A DNA stretch of 64,000 bases from Montifringilla adamsi (lineage: Eukaryota; Chordata; Aves; Passeriformes; Passeridae): positions 6,496,099 to 6,560,098 of the forward strand of contig JAGGNK010006448.1 in the NCBI GenBank assembly GCA_017590115.1, given 5' to 3'. Both the position numbers and the translations under genes were made by a program. The stretch's first letter is position 1. Each line of letters begins with the position of its first letter. Shown piece by piece: positions 48,893-61,514 of the stretch. The notes beneath the pieces are model-generated. The model had not been told where the DNA came from and did not search any database. It saw only the letters and a list, made by a program, of their open reading frames with translations.

Positions 48893-49877
48893 ACTAACAT
48901 TCAAAATGGTGCTACACAAAATGTATGCCATCAGGCTAATATACTTAGTCTTGCAACAGCATTGCTACAATAGAACTTTAAGCTGAACATTCAGATATTG
49001 TTTCTGCACAATAGCTATGACCTTCAAATTATTTTTATGGGAATAGTGGCCCCTATGGCTCTCCTGAGCTGAACACTATGGGCCTGCTGTAAGCCTCTGC
49101 CATGACATAGAATTAAAACCTCACAATTCAATCCCCACAATGGACTCCATCAGTTGCATCCTGTATCCCACTGTTAGTTTCCTCAGTTGCAGCCTGAAAT
49201 TCTCTTCTGTTTCTCAGTGACATATAAGCTGTGATACCTATTTTTAACACCTATTTGTTTCTAATTCCTTCACACAATTTTTACTCTTACAGTACAGCAG
49301 TCTACTCCATAAAAAAAAAGCTTGAATGCATTATTGCAGCACATATGTATTCCTGTTACTTTTTCTGTAGAAAGCTGAAGATATTTTTTTCCTCATCCGT
49401 CTACTAAAGTTAGAATAATATACTTGCTAACATGTTAAAATAACTGTGAAAAGTAGATTGAGTTGTCATGCAGTTTGGCCTTTCAGTTGGTCATGAACCA
49501 TTGGTGTGATTCAGGCAGGTGTATCTGAACAGTGAGTCAGAGAAGTCCAAAGATTTCCACCTAGTCTTTTATGAACGGATTTAAAGAAGGTGAAGATCTG
49601 GATCAGCGCATGAAATCACCAACCATGAGGTATATTTCTCTTGTATTCTTACACCTTTATCCTTCTTTGCAAAGTGTGCTGTCAGTATTTGCATATGCAC
49701 AGTCATTCTTTGTCTAATGACAACTCATCTGAGTGTGTATATATATATATGTATATATACACACACACACACATATATGTATATATATACACACACATAT
49801 ATATATATATATATATACATGAACCTGTGGGGTAAAGTAACTAAGATAGAATCAGCATGATTTTATTTTAGACAGTG
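48893..49877. other. unique DNA between two family 1 LTRs
   Basis: No retroviral primer-binding site, gag, pol or env sequence was recognised, so this does not look like provirus interior. It contains an AT/CA microsatellite at 49734-49819. Confidence 0.6.
49734..49819. repeat. compound TA/CA microsatellite
   Basis: TATATA, (CA)n and TATATG blocks alternate for about 85 bp, ending in an uninterrupted (AT)n block. It is likely polymorphic. Confidence 0.95.
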
Positions 49878-50692
49878 AAAAACAAAAACAAAACCCAAAT
49901 TCCCTCCACCCCCATCTTACCAGTATCATCTTCACTCCTGACTCATCTACCTCCTCTCTGAGCACTTTGGCAAGGACTGGGAATAAAGGTTATGATCACA
50001 TCACACTTTTTTTTTTTTTTTTTCTGCTTTTTCCTTTCTTCCTCTTCACATCCTTTCCCTGCTCCAGAATGGCATCCCACCCATGGGAGACAGTTCTCCA
50101 CAAACTTTGCCAACATAAATCCTTCCCACAGGATGTCATTCTTCATGAAGCATGCCAATGTGGGCTCTTTCCATGGAGCTGAGCCCTTCAGGAATAGACT
50201 GTTCCAGTGTGAGTCCTCACTGGGCTCCCAGGTCCTGTATGAAAACCTTCTCTGGTGTGAGATCTCCATGGGATCACCATGTCCTTTGGGCACACACATC
50301 TGCTCCAGTGGGTGATCGTCCATGGGCTGCAGTTGGGTTTCTGCTCCACCATGGTCCTCCATGGGTGGCAGGTGAACAGCCTGCTTCATGGGCTGCTCCA
50401 TGAGCTGCAGGGGAATATCTGCTCTGACTCCTGTAGCATCTCTTCCCAAACTTCTTCCCCGATCTTGGTATTGGCAGAACGATTTCTCTCAAATTTTATC
50501 ACTGCTCTCCCCTGGTTTTTACCCTTTCTAAGTACTATCCCAACACAATTGCAGCACTATTGATGGGCTCATCTTTTGCCAGCAGTGGTGCTGTCTTGGA
50601 GCCAGATGGAACTTTGACATGGGAGCAGCTTCTTGTGTCTTTTCACAAAAGCCACTCTTGTAGCCTCTGCACTACCAAAAACCTTGCCATGG
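49878..50692 (-). mobile_element. solo LTR, family 1, truncated
   Basis: Aligns with 47877-48892 from roughly its second fifth onward: CTCATCTACCTCCTCTC, then CCCATGGGAGACAGTTCTCC, then ACCTTGCCAT at the right end. The side holding the poly(A) signal in the full copy is missing. A T17 run (50007-50023) is inserted near the left end. The 168-codon minus-strand frame (49943-50449) follows the 45-bp modules and is not a gene. It differs visibly from the neighbouring copy, so it is a separate insertion. Confidence 0.88.
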
Positions 50693-50933
50693 CTATTATA
50701 TTTAGCAAAAATAGTTTCCTACACTTAAGTCAAAACAACATCATAACACCAACAAAGAGTGACTAGTTGCACTCATTTTACCCCTTGCCTCTTCATCATA
50801 ATCACACACAAGCACAGAAAAAACTAGTTATCCTGTCATTCAAAATGGTTGATCCATACTGTGCTGTTACCATTCTCAATTACTGTCCTCCTCTCAAATT
50901 TTCAAGTGCCCTACCTCAGTCACCAAAAAGGAC
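50693..50933. other. short unique interval between LTRs
   Basis: About 240 bp between a family 1 LTR and a family 2-related LTR. Nothing was recognised. Confidence 0.5.
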
Positions 50934-51562
50934 TGTGGTGGGCTCCTCTTGGATTACCACCCACCAGGTGTCCATAAATCCACTTTGTGACTTCTCTCTC
51001 CTGCAGGACAGGAGGAAAACAAAGAAAAACAAAAAGAAACATTTGTGCATCAAAATAAAGTCAGTTTAATGAAGAAAGGACACATGTGGAAGCAAAGGAA
51101 AACAAAAATATGGATTCTCTACTTGCCAGCAGCAGTTGATGCCGAGTCACTTCTTGGGAAGTAGGGCGTCAGGATGTGTAGCAGTTGCTTTTGAATATGA
51201 ATACCTTAACTACAAATACCTCCCTCCTCCTCTTTTCACTTCGCTTAGATTTGTTTCAGAAAACAACACCACATGACATGGAATAAACTTTTGGTCTGTT
51301 TGGGTAAGTAATCCTGGCTATGTCTCCTCCCAAGCTCTTGCTCACCCCCAGCCTCCTGGCTTTTGAAGCAGGGGTGAGGAGTGACAGGAGAGATAACCTT
51401 GATGCTGTATGAGCACTGCTCATACACTGACATTCACTTGTACACTGCTCTCACTCCTCTGAAGCAGAGGTGTGATATCACTACCATCCTGGCTACACTG
51501 CACAGCACCATAAGCATTGCTGTGGGGGAAGCTAATTCCATCCCAGCCCTAACCTGTGTGCC
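50934..51562 (-). mobile_element. LTR related to family 2
   Basis: Starts TGTGGTGGGCTCC; ATTAAA reads on the minus strand at 51065-51070. The later part shares with family 2 the order CATGACATGGAATAAAC, GGTCTGTTTGGGTAAG, TGGCTATGTCTCCTCCC, then TTGATGCTGTATGAGCACTG. The right end is uncertain, near ATCCCAGCCCTAACCTGTG. It is diverged from the other copies, and no target duplication was found. Confidence 0.75.
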
Positions 51563-51837
51563 AGCAGTCAGGTTACAGCAAAGAGAAATTTTTATGTAAG
51601 CACTTGTCTAGTCTTCCTATTCAGATGAGACATTATTCTGAAAAGGAGTTGAAGCTGGGATGAAAGGAGCTAAAAAGAAAATTATCTGTGCCCTTGCTAT
51701 TATGGCATTTGACAAGGAGAATGGAATCCTCTGTATTTCTAGGAATCCTTATATAATCCTTATATTGTATAAAACATTGAACAAAATACACATAAAATAT
51801 AACATAAACCTACCAGTTTTCTGGTGCCAAGAATGGC
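51563..51837. other. short unique interval between LTRs
   Basis: AT-rich; nothing was recognised. Confidence 0.5.
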
Positions 51838-52545
51838 TGTAAGGCCCCAAAACCTCCCTTGACAAGCCTCTTAAAAAGGCTTATGGTTTTTTATGTACTC
51901 TGAGTTAGATGCACAGGAGAAATACAGACAAGATATTCTCAAAAGGTCAAAACAACAAAAAACTTTACTGGCAACTTCAGAACATCAGAGAACCTTGGCA
52001 AAAGTTTAGAGCAGCATTCAGTGAACGTAAAGAATTTCACAAAGCATTAATTTGGCACATTTGACTTAGCAAACTTCAAGCCTGTCCGATTTTACGTTAC
52101 TCAAAACTCTCAGAAGAGGGAATTAGAAGAAGAAAGAGAGAAAAGAAATGGCAAAGAACAAGTATAGTTACAACTCCTGGTTCTAGTGGTGTTTTACTGA
52201 CAGAAATTCTATGAGGAGGTGGGATAAAGACGTGCTTACTTCATGCTTTGGCTTAAGTACCCTTTGGCTTTCCTGGGCCCTGCCCCCAGGGGGAACTTTG
52301 GTCATTTGGCCACTCAGGAGCTGGGATAGGAGCTCCAGGGACAGGTGTGGAGCATTGCCTCTGCTGTGCCAGGGATTGGTGGCCACTGCAGGGATGGGGT
52401 ACAGGCCTGGAGAGGTGGGGTGTGCAGAACAGAGCATCGCCTCGCCAGGGCATGGCCCGACCTGCTCTTTCTCCCACAAATGTACCCAAAATGTTTTGAG
52501 CCAGCAATCCTTACTCCTTTTTACTAAAGTTTCCAAAATAATAAG
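51838..52545 (-). mobile_element. probable LTR, GC-rich half
   Basis: Begins TGTAAGGCCCCAAAACCTCC and contains ATATTCTCAAAAGGTCAAAA followed by CTTTACTGGCAACTTC, an order I recall from bird LTRs. From about 52200 it is GC-rich (CTGGGCCCTGCCCCCAGGGG). A fragment with the same opening blocks lies at 17350-17400. The right end is a guess. Opposite open frames of 84 to 117 codons in the GC-rich half have no recognisable domain. Orientation is inferred from an AGTAAA-like signal on the minus strand near the left end. Confidence 0.6.
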
Positions 52546-55500
52546 TTGACTTCATAGCAAAGAGTTAATTACTTTAAATATTTGTTAAAATCTTTGAAAT
52601 GTTTAAATCATTTGAGAGGGAGCATATTTTTACAAAATCTACTTCTAACATTAAAATATTCCCCCCTATGTTTATATTTCTAGTGCAAAACCACTTGCAA
52701 TTAGAACAAAAAATTAATAACATGTATTAATGAAATCACAAGCTTTGATTTCTTGTTCTAGCAGACAAGGCACTTCAGATTTTAGTCTGGTACATCTCAG
52801 TGGCAGTTCTAATATTACAATCAAGCTCTGTAATGAGCCTTCTTGAGTGAAAGAGAATCAGTTACAGGTCCTTTCTCTGATTAATATTTGAAATACTGAT
52901 TGGATATGAGGTATTGAGTTTTTAAAAGTACCTACAAGTATTATAGAGATACCTAACCATTTGTATGATAATAATCTAATCATTCATTCATTTCATCTTC
53001 CTAATAATATTCCATTTCTCTTTCTTACCTCCTGTTATTGGAATTTTGAACAGTCTGCATAGAAAATTTCCAACTATATGCTGCAGTTTTCTTTTGGAGT
53101 CTTTACCACTTCAAAGACACCACCAGTCATAAAAGATTTCAGCACCATCTTTTTTTTTTTTTTTTTCAATATCATTATTTTCAGAAATATGTCTTATAAT
53201 TAAGACACTAATTAAGTGTCTTTCATTTCTGGAAGTTTCTCTCCTTCCACCATCTAACCAGTGTCTATAAAATGACTAGCCTCTTCTCCATTAAGCTGTT
53301 TGATATGATAATCATGTCTTCGTAGAGCAAAAATTGGTTTTAGACTTTCATGAAATCACTGAAGAAGTATTAATCAGTAACCTTAATTAATTATAAATAT
53401 TGGGCTATTCATGTCTGCTTCCTGCTTACACTCAATTATATCTCTGCACAAATTCATGACCATTTTTCAATTTATTTCTTGGTTCCTTTTGATTTATCAC
53501 TATTATTCTGTTTGCAACAGTCATAGGATCCTCAGTAGTATTTTTAGCTGTGGATTTTCACTGTATGGTAACAAAATGCTGTATGCAAAACAATTTATCA
53601 TTACTAGTTTTATGAGGAACATTACTGTTTGTGTAGTATAGGCCTGACTGCAGATTCATAGACAAATGTCCAGCAAACTGTCCTCTCTTATTCTCTTTTA
53701 GTTTTTATGTTCTTCACGTTTTATCTTTAGATTGAATACCAATGCTTCAAATAAAGATACAATATCATTCAGGAATTTTTCTCCCTATTGTAATACGTAA
53801 TTCTTTTGAATTTGTGGGTTTGCATTATTTTTCTGTCTTAGCTGATCTCTAAATTTAGAAAATAACAAATAAACAAAAAAAAAATCCCTCTTTGTTTTCC
53901 TAATTTATTTTCCTAAAATCCAGTATGCTAAATAATCCTAAAAAAGCAGATATTCACTTACTAACCCAACAGATGAATTTTTTAGTTAGATACATCTATA
54001 TTTATGTTTTCTTTACAGCCATGTATTTTTGAATTCCCTTGACAGCGCAATACCAAATCTTGTGTGTTAAGATTATTATATTTTTTCAAACCTAAATTCC
54101 CCAGTTTTGTAATTATATTCAAAATGGTGCATTGTATTTGAAATTATGCTTAATTTAAAAAAATCACAGAGATTTACCATGTCATAGCATCCAGCAAAGC
54201 AGGTTATTTATACTCAGGTTGACTGAAAATGTAAAGGATGTTCCTCCTTTCTCAAATTTGAAGTCTTTTTCATTCCCTTTTAAAAATAACAGAGCAAAAT
54301 AATCCAGCAGACATTATCTGATTCATACATAATACTGATTTTGCTTTTCTCTCTAGTAAATAATCAGCAATCAACTTTCAATTCTAACTCAAAATGTCCA
54401 GGTTATATAATTTTTTCTAATTTGTTTTGTCATTGCTTTGGATATATAAATATATGTCTTCCAGTAAATATTTTTAGGATGAAAATATCTCAGTAAATTT
54501 TCCTGCCTGTCTGAGCATTCTTAAGGAACAGTTTTGCTATTAATTTTATCTTCGTATGGTTTTTAAAGCAGAAAATCTGTTAATGCTTTCATTCAAGATT
54601 GGTTGAGTGTTTAATTCTAGAAAAGTTTAGATGAAAAACTGGACTTTATATTTTGGTTTTGCTTCTATCTGCTTTAGTCATTGCTTTTCAGTTCACAACC
54701 TATAATATATTCAGTGATGCCTTTCAAATGCAAAAGAAAGGATATAAAAATTGAAAATTGTTACAATATTTATTATTTTCATGACATTCAGGCTTTGTAT
54801 GGTTCACTGTCAAAAAGAAGACAATAACGTGAGAAATGCCTGAAGCAAATATTCCTTTAAGGCGGCCTAAGGCTCTGCTCTACCTGGAAAACCAGTGAAT
54901 GCCTGAGAGGCAGGAAATACAATACTGGATTTTCATCATTAATGTACTTCAAATTTTCATATTGTCTAACATTGTATGACAAAAGAAAATATGTTTTTAC
55001 TGTAAAATCCTTTCCCAAATAATTTCAAATTATTATGCATTAATTTTTAGCTCAAAATCATCTATGGTGATGTATAACACTAAATACAACAAATTGAAAT
55101 AGAATGAGACATACCATGACAAATGTTACCTAGTTTCACATTTGCAAGACAGTTCTGGCTTCCAAGTGCTGAACTTACCTGTGAGGTACTATCAGCAAAA
55201 TTTCAATTGCTCCATGAGTCAAAGGCACACTGTCTTCAAAATACCAGCTATTTTTTCTTAAACTACAGGAGGTATCTAATTGCTATTTGCAAGTTAAAAA
55301 CAGTGACCTGACTTCATTCCCTCCTTTCTTTCAAAACAGCTTAAAACAAAGAAAGCTTAATTAAATGCTAATATAAAATGTTAAATGTTAATAAAGTTAA
55401 GATCAACTCAAAGTTTAATTTCCCTAAAAATCATTGTGATTGTTGAGATGGTGCGTGTCGTTCTATAAAAGTTCATTGGAAAGTATCAAAACAAATCCAC

Positions 55501-55814
55501 GACAATGTGAAAGAAGACCACCAAAAGAACTGGCAGGAAGCATTTTACCTCAAAGAGCAGGGGATCTGCAGATTGGCTTAAGGTTTATAAATGAAGTGAA
55601 AATAAGAAGGATCCTAGACCAGCTCACATATTTAGTAATAAACAGTACAGTCTGAGACCACCTATATAGAATGGGAACAAAGCAACTCTACCAGCAGATT
55701 CACTGTGTTGGGTTGGAGATCCTATTTCTGCCTGTCAAGATCCCCAACAAAGAAAGCATGTAGATTGTAAATGATGTGGGTCCTAAAAGCTCACTGTAAT
55801 TTTAGATGATACAG
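52546..55814. other. unique AT-rich DNA, no gene seen
   Basis: No gene or transposon was recognised over about 3.3 kb. A T17 run lies at 53150-53166. Confidence 0.6.
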
Positions 55815-56346
55815 TGTTAAGGAAATTTCTCTGCCTGACCATCCAGAAGCCACTCTGGCTGTCACACTCCCACCACCTGAGACTTTCAGCACTGGAACTG
55901 TGACCATGGCAGATTCAGGGAGATGACAAGTGTCCATCATGATATCCTACACACCGCATTCTCACACAGTCAGACCAGGTTTCCATACTGGCTCAACCCT
56001 TGGATTTCCACTGCAGAATCTCAGACATCTGGATCCCTAACATAATTTAATCATGGTGCAACCACAGAATAGCAGGCCAAGCTGGTGCCTCTGAGGACAG
56101 ACCCTGAACAAAGGACTCCTGGGTTTTCATACCCTCACAGTCAGTGCATGGTAAAGTCTGGGGTTTCCAGCTGAGTGTCCCTGAGTTCCCGGTCACCTGG
56201 CTGGGCCACAGGCCCCTGTGCTCTCTGTTCTGCACAGGGTCAGCAGTTCACAGCCTCTTGGCTGGGGCTCCAACACGCAGAGCTCAACCTGCACCTTGAA
56301 CTGCAGCTGCACGCCGACCTACCGGCACTGAATGTATTCCTCAACA
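55815..56346 (+). mobile_element. solo LTR, family 3, inverted relative to 5075-5558
   Basis: Begins TGTTAAGGAAATTTC and ends TATTCCTCAACA, about 532 bp, longer than the copy at 5075-5558 by small insertions. Shared blocks, in order, include CTGACCAT, AGAAGCCACTCTGGCTGT, CACCACCTGAG, TGTGCTCTCTGTTCTGCA, GTCAGCAGTTCACAGCCTCT and CTTGGCTGGGGCTCCA. No target duplication is visible. It is a solo LTR without viral genes. Confidence 0.85.
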
Positions 56347-58729
56347 GTTGCAAAAATCTTAATTGAATAATTATGAAACAACATTACCAAAAGCAGAAGG
56401 GACCTCTGAGTTTCATCTGTTTCAGAGTAAAGCCACTTTTAACTAATAGTTAATAATAGTATATCACTACTGTGAAAGGGTAAAAAGGAAAAGGCCCTGT
56501 CTTGATCACTGTCAGGTAGAGAACAGTTTACATTTGGACATGTGGAGGAGTTTGTTCTTTCTACAATCAAGGACACTTACCGAATTCAAAATCAGTTATT
56601 TCTGATTCAAAATCAAATTTCTTTCCAAGGTAATGAAAATGTGTACTTTTGGTTCAGTTTCAGGAAAAAATGGAGAAATTATTTGGTAGAACCCAACATA
56701 AAGGCTCAGAAACAGGGATTAATGTAACTTAATGAAGCACATGATACTGACAAGATACAGAACAATGCAGCCACAGTACAGTGAAAAGCCATACCACTGC
56801 AGTTCCAAGCTTGTTCCAAATTTCTAAACAGTAAAAGTAAAAAAGACAAATAGATTTTGTTTTTGAGAATATTAGTTTATCCAGTATATTTCAACACTAC
56901 ATATTTTCATAGGAAAATATATACCATTATTTATCCCAGAGGAGTACATATATAATTATTTAATACACAAGGAAAATTGTTTTCCTCTTCTCCATTTCGT
57001 GCTCAATTCTTAAAAATTATCTATTCACAGTCTTTCAAGAGGAAAACAATAGGCTGAGCCCAGAGCCCCTTGCTGCTCTGAGGCTGGGCATCTCTGTGTC
57101 AAGCACACAACCTTTATCTCTTGTTTAACAAATGAAATAGCAAGCCTGGTTGTGCTAATGTGGACAAGTTGGAGCTATAAACTATCCTGTATTAACAAAT
57201 AAATTTATTTTTGAAATTTACATGTATGGTCACTTGATTTTAGTCCACTTCATCTTTGCTATAACCTGTTACTGTTGGGCTATTGATTCAATAGTTTGAT
57301 CCAGTAGCACAATGTCTGTACAAGTTTACATGGTTAGTGGAACTTTCCAGTTCCCCAAAGTATTATCAATACTACTGCAACATTTTCAGCAGATTTTATC
57401 AGTATTCTAAGAACAAAACATCTGATTTGGCAGCACATCTCTTCCATGCACTTGGTTGTTGATATTGACTACGCCACCATCTGAAGCTACTTTGAATACT
57501 CTAGTTTCCCCTCTTCTAAACAATCTCCCTTTTGAAAAAGAAAAGAACAAGAACAAGAAACAAGGAAGATGATAACACTTTATCTGTGCTGCATAGCTTC
57601 AAAACTGACACACCAGAAGGGTTTTTAAAATTCACAGTAATTAGAACTTTCATTCAAAGTATAGGCCAGTGAGAGCTGAATCAAAACCCAGTTTAACATC
57701 TGTGAAAAAAAAAAAAACAAACAAAACAACCAAAAACTCAAAAAAAGAAGCATCAGTCACCAATTGCAAATAACACTTCAAAGCAATAAAATATTCCTTT
57801 ACTTACAAGAAATTTCCAGACTGTCAGCTGAGAGCAAGGAGCTTATATGAGCTGTTCTATCAAGGAAACAAGTGCAGGTATTCCAGTTCAGAAGGAAACA
57901 TTCTTTTCAAATATAAATACATGCCTTGTAAATTGGGAAAATTAATCACAAGACTAATATTGCAAGAAAGGGAAATTAACAATACTTTAAAAAACTGATT
58001 TTTGCTTGTATTGAGTGTTATTCCTTGACAATTTAATTTAAGTGTTTACCTTTCTCCATTATTACAGATGGAATTTAAAGTTTTAACTTAGATGTATAAC
58101 AGAAATAAAGATAGTCAGAGTGAGTCTGCCATCTCATATATATGAGAGATAGAATCTAATTCAAATCTATAGAAATTATTATAAATTTATTTCCATGTTT
58201 ATGTTTGTCTGTAAATTTTTGTGTGTATGTATAAAATGTTAGGAGTAGGAATGATTCATAAACTAGGGAAAAAAAAGCTAAACATATAGTCAAAGTTGGG
58301 CAGTCTGAGCTGGGACATGGGACAAAAACCCAAACAAAAAATAACATAAAAAAATTAAAGCACTGGATAAAGAAAAATAAAACGTACCAGACTAATGTTC
58401 TCAGATCTGATAATGGAAATATTCAAGGACATAGAAGGAAATGAAAGCAGGTGAAAAGCTCTTTGAAATCTATGAAGTGAAAATGTAAATCAATGAACCC
58501 CGAAGAAGTGATAAGATCTTTTATACTTGTGTTTCAAAAAAAAAAAATCTTTAAAATATTAATGAATAAATATACTGATCTTGTAGTTTTGAGGATAAAG
58601 TACAAGCAGCAGCTATTGCACTATTAAGAGTTGTAGGCATTTTGGATAAATTATTAAGATTTTATAAATTAAATCTTAGATTCATCATGACAAGCATGTT
58701 TTGCCATTTCAATTCTTTTAACTTCCCAC
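56347..58729. other. unique AT-rich DNA, no gene seen
   Basis: No gene was recognised. Small features are an A-rich tract at 57702-57750 and a 16-bp perfect palindrome TCTCATATATATGAGA at 58132-58147. Confidence 0.6.
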
Positions 58730-59290
58730 ATAATTTAAAAGAATACAGAAAATGATCACATCTACTTACGTGAGAGGATCTGCTAACCTTGTTTTGCTGA
58801 GCCTGAGGGGTAACTGAATGCCCGTCTCATTTTCTCAGAAGAGGTTTGGCTGTAGTTCAGCCCAGTCATGAACATAATGTCACCCACGTTAAGGTTATTT
58901 TTGTGCTTTTGCTCATAGCCTATAGGCTTATTCTGGCAGCAAGAGATCTTTGACTAACCCCATTTATGAGGGAACCTTCTCTGGGCACAAGCCCAAAATA
59001 TACACCATTACAGCAGTTCTATAGGGAATCCTCAGGAACTTAATGAATCAGCTTTATGATTTCTTTGCACTGAACCATTACAAATCTGCTGCGGAGTATC
59101 AGTGAATCTGATCCAAGAATTAATGTTATTGACTGGCTTAGCGTGATTATTGCAGAGTTAAGCTTTAACCTAGAATTAAAGAAAAGGGTTTTTCAAACTA
59201 AAATCAGATCCAAACAAGCAAATTTACGATTTGCATGCATTCATTCAAACCATAAGACAGAATTATGTGGAACTTGCAGGAAACTTCTGT
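58730..59290. other. complex unique sequence, conserved-element candidate
   Basis: This stretch has balanced composition, no repeats and no low-complexity tracts. It has several short homeodomain-like AT-rich words and one perfect octamer ATTTGCAT near 59231-59238 (POU-factor site). That makes it a plausible conserved non-coding element, but conservation cannot be seen from one sequence. Confidence 0.2.
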
Positions 59291-60594
59291 TGTTATAAGT
59301 TTAAAAATAATCTTTTTTTGGGGGTTCATGCTGCTACCTTTGTATTAGAAATGGAATTCGTAAATGTTTTGAGTGTCATTACCTCCTGCTGACTTCAGTG
59401 AGAAATGGAGTTACTCAGTGCCTTAAAAGTATTTGATTTTTGTTTTTTTGCAATGTTATTAAAATTGTCAACTCAGCTTAAAATATCTGCTAAAGTCATA
59501 GAACTTCTAACTGGTATATTTGTTAAATTTACCTTTGAAAGCAAAGAAGTCTGTTGTAGTTTACTTCAGCATAATTTTCTAGTCTAATCTACATTGATTA
59601 GATTATTATTTCCTTCAATTTCCTATTTTAGAAAAAAAAATTAAAAAAAAAACCGGATAATTCCTTTATTTACTAAGCTGAAGTGTCCTTAACATTTGTA
59701 CTCAAAGCTAATACTGCTGAAAGTGTACTGCATTAGCTGGTTTATTAGTTTTCCTGACAGCTTGGAGGCAGAGCCTCCCAATGTGGCATCAATACATAAT
59801 GTGATCTTTTTCTGCAGAGGGTCATTCTTATTTGGAAGACGCATCACGTTATGATAAATGGCACCCACAGTATTTTAGAGAGACATATCTAAAAGGGTAC
59901 ATAATGTTCAAGTGTTGGAAGAGGTGGGGTACCTACCATTTTCAATGTAATAGCTTTTTTTAAAATACATTTTCTAAGGTTTGTACTCGTTTGTGAAAAT
60001 CTGTGACTTAAAAATGGTTTTCATCTTCTTGTTTTAAAATTATTTCATACATGATTATATTCACTAAAAAGAAACCATTTTAATGCACGGAGATCATATT
60101 AACCTTGACTTTAAAACAATAAAGAGGTAATTGTTTTTGAAGTAGACCTTTTAGCCTTCAGATTCTTCTTTTCAACATACCACAATATATTGTTTAATAC
60201 TGTCACTCAAAAGTCAAATAATGCATTCTTTACACTTCTTAGTCTTTGTAGGGGTCAAATCCCTTTTTGTATCTGAGTCAAAGCCAGATTGCCAAACTAC
60301 TTCACAGTATTTTGGAGAAAAGGAAGAAAGAGATTTATGCCAGAATTTATACTAAAAACTTTGTTGAAATAATGAATATAGTACTGAAATAAGAAAACAA
60401 AAAACCAATAATCTATTCTATCAGTCTTGTTGCAGTTTCGGCTTGCTCCATGTGGTGAAGGATCTAGGGCACAAGAGGTTAAGGTCTGTTTTTTCAGTTG
60501 GAGAATGGAGAGAGAAAAAATGTGAAAAAAGTGGAAAAAGGAGGAAAAGAAAAAAGGAAATAAGGAAAAGGCAAAAAGGCAAAAGAAAATACAA
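59291..60594. other. unique AT-rich DNA, purine-rich toward the right
   Basis: No gene was recognised. An A-run lies near 59632-59652. From about 60498 the plus strand is almost all purine and leads into the AAGGG array. Confidence 0.6.
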
Positions 60595-60724
60595 AAGGGA
60601 AGGGAAGGGAAGGGAAGGGAAGGGAAGGGAAGGGAAGGGAAGGGAAGGGAAGGGAAGGGAAGGGAAGGGAAGGGAAGGGAAGGGAAGGGAAGGGAAGGGA
60701 AGGGAAGGGAAGGGAAGGGAAGGG
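60595..60724 (+). repeat. (AAGGG)26 pentanucleotide array
   Basis: Twenty-six uninterrupted AAGGG units, with purine-rich sequence on both sides (about 60498-60740). On the minus strand it reads CCCTT and produces frames of FPSLP repeats that are not proteins. The uniformity shows recent expansion or ongoing slippage. Confidence 0.98.
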
Positions 60725-60909
60725 GAAAGGAAGACAAAGCTCCACTGGAGTATTTAGAGTCTTCCACTATTTAAACAGAGGTTATTCAGAAGGCAACCAT
60801 ATTCTTCTACTCTTATTACAGACTTGCAGAAGAAACTGCACAGTCCAAGCTGCAGCACGGAAAATCACAGAGGCAACAGAGAAACAGTATTTAATAATAA
60901 GAGTTGCTA

Positions 60910-61078
60910 AACACTAATACAAGTTGTCCGAAGAGGATATGGAATCTCCATCCTAAGAAATTCTCTGGATGAAGTCCTGAACAGTTTGACACCAATTCTG
61001 AGGGTAGATCTACAACAGCTCATTAGATTAGGTGACCTTCAGAGATCTATTTCAACTTACATTTTTTCTATGATTAGG
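60910..61078 (+). mobile_element. CR1 LINE 3' UTR fragment
   Basis: ACAAGTTGTCCGAAGAGGAT, GGAATCTCCATCCT, TTAGATTAGGTGACCTTCAG and TTCAACTTACATTTTTTCTA follow the order of the CR1 3' UTR of the same type as 10680-10967. It is strongly decayed and non-coding. A left extension toward 60780 is possible but not visible. Confidence 0.75.
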
Positions 61079-61514
61079 TGAATGGTTGTGTTACAGTGTT
61101 TTAAGGACATAAAAAATAATTAGATTTACAAAACTGAAGTCCGCTCTTAATAGTATCTCCCAAATTGTGGCACTCTGTTGACTTGGCCAAGGGTTTTGGT
61201 GATCTATAGAGAGCTTGCTGGAGTGTGTCACAGAGGCAAACTCTTTGTTGCACCTGTTTTAAATCAAATCAGGCATAAAAGTAGCTTATTGATTTGTTAA
61301 TGACATCAACTGTCAAAGAGTTCAAGGTCGACAGAAGCCATACACTAGATACCAGACACTCAAAAATGTCAGTTAAGCCTCTATACATTTTTAAGCACCT
61401 TTTTATAACTAATACCAAACCATTCTAATTCCCACATACACCTACAGTTTCACACTTCACAGGGCATGAAGATGCACATTTTTCTTTCCTGTGAGCATGA
61501 GTTCCCCCACTTCT
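61079..61514. other. unique DNA, no gene seen
   Basis: Nothing was recognised. Confidence 0.5.

Noticed and set aside
48892..49878. The two family 1 LTRs at 47877-48892 and 49878-50692 as the ends of one small provirus
   Set aside because: The roughly 1 kb between them shows no primer-binding site or viral coding sequence, and the copies differ visibly and are truncated differently. Separate insertions are simpler.
49943..50449. 168-codon minus-strand open frame as a gene
   Set aside because: Also inside a family 1 LTR, and includes the poly-K product of a T17 run.
60297..60767. 156-codon minus-strand frame rich in FPSLP
   Set aside because: It is the translation of the AAGGG array and its purine-rich flanks.
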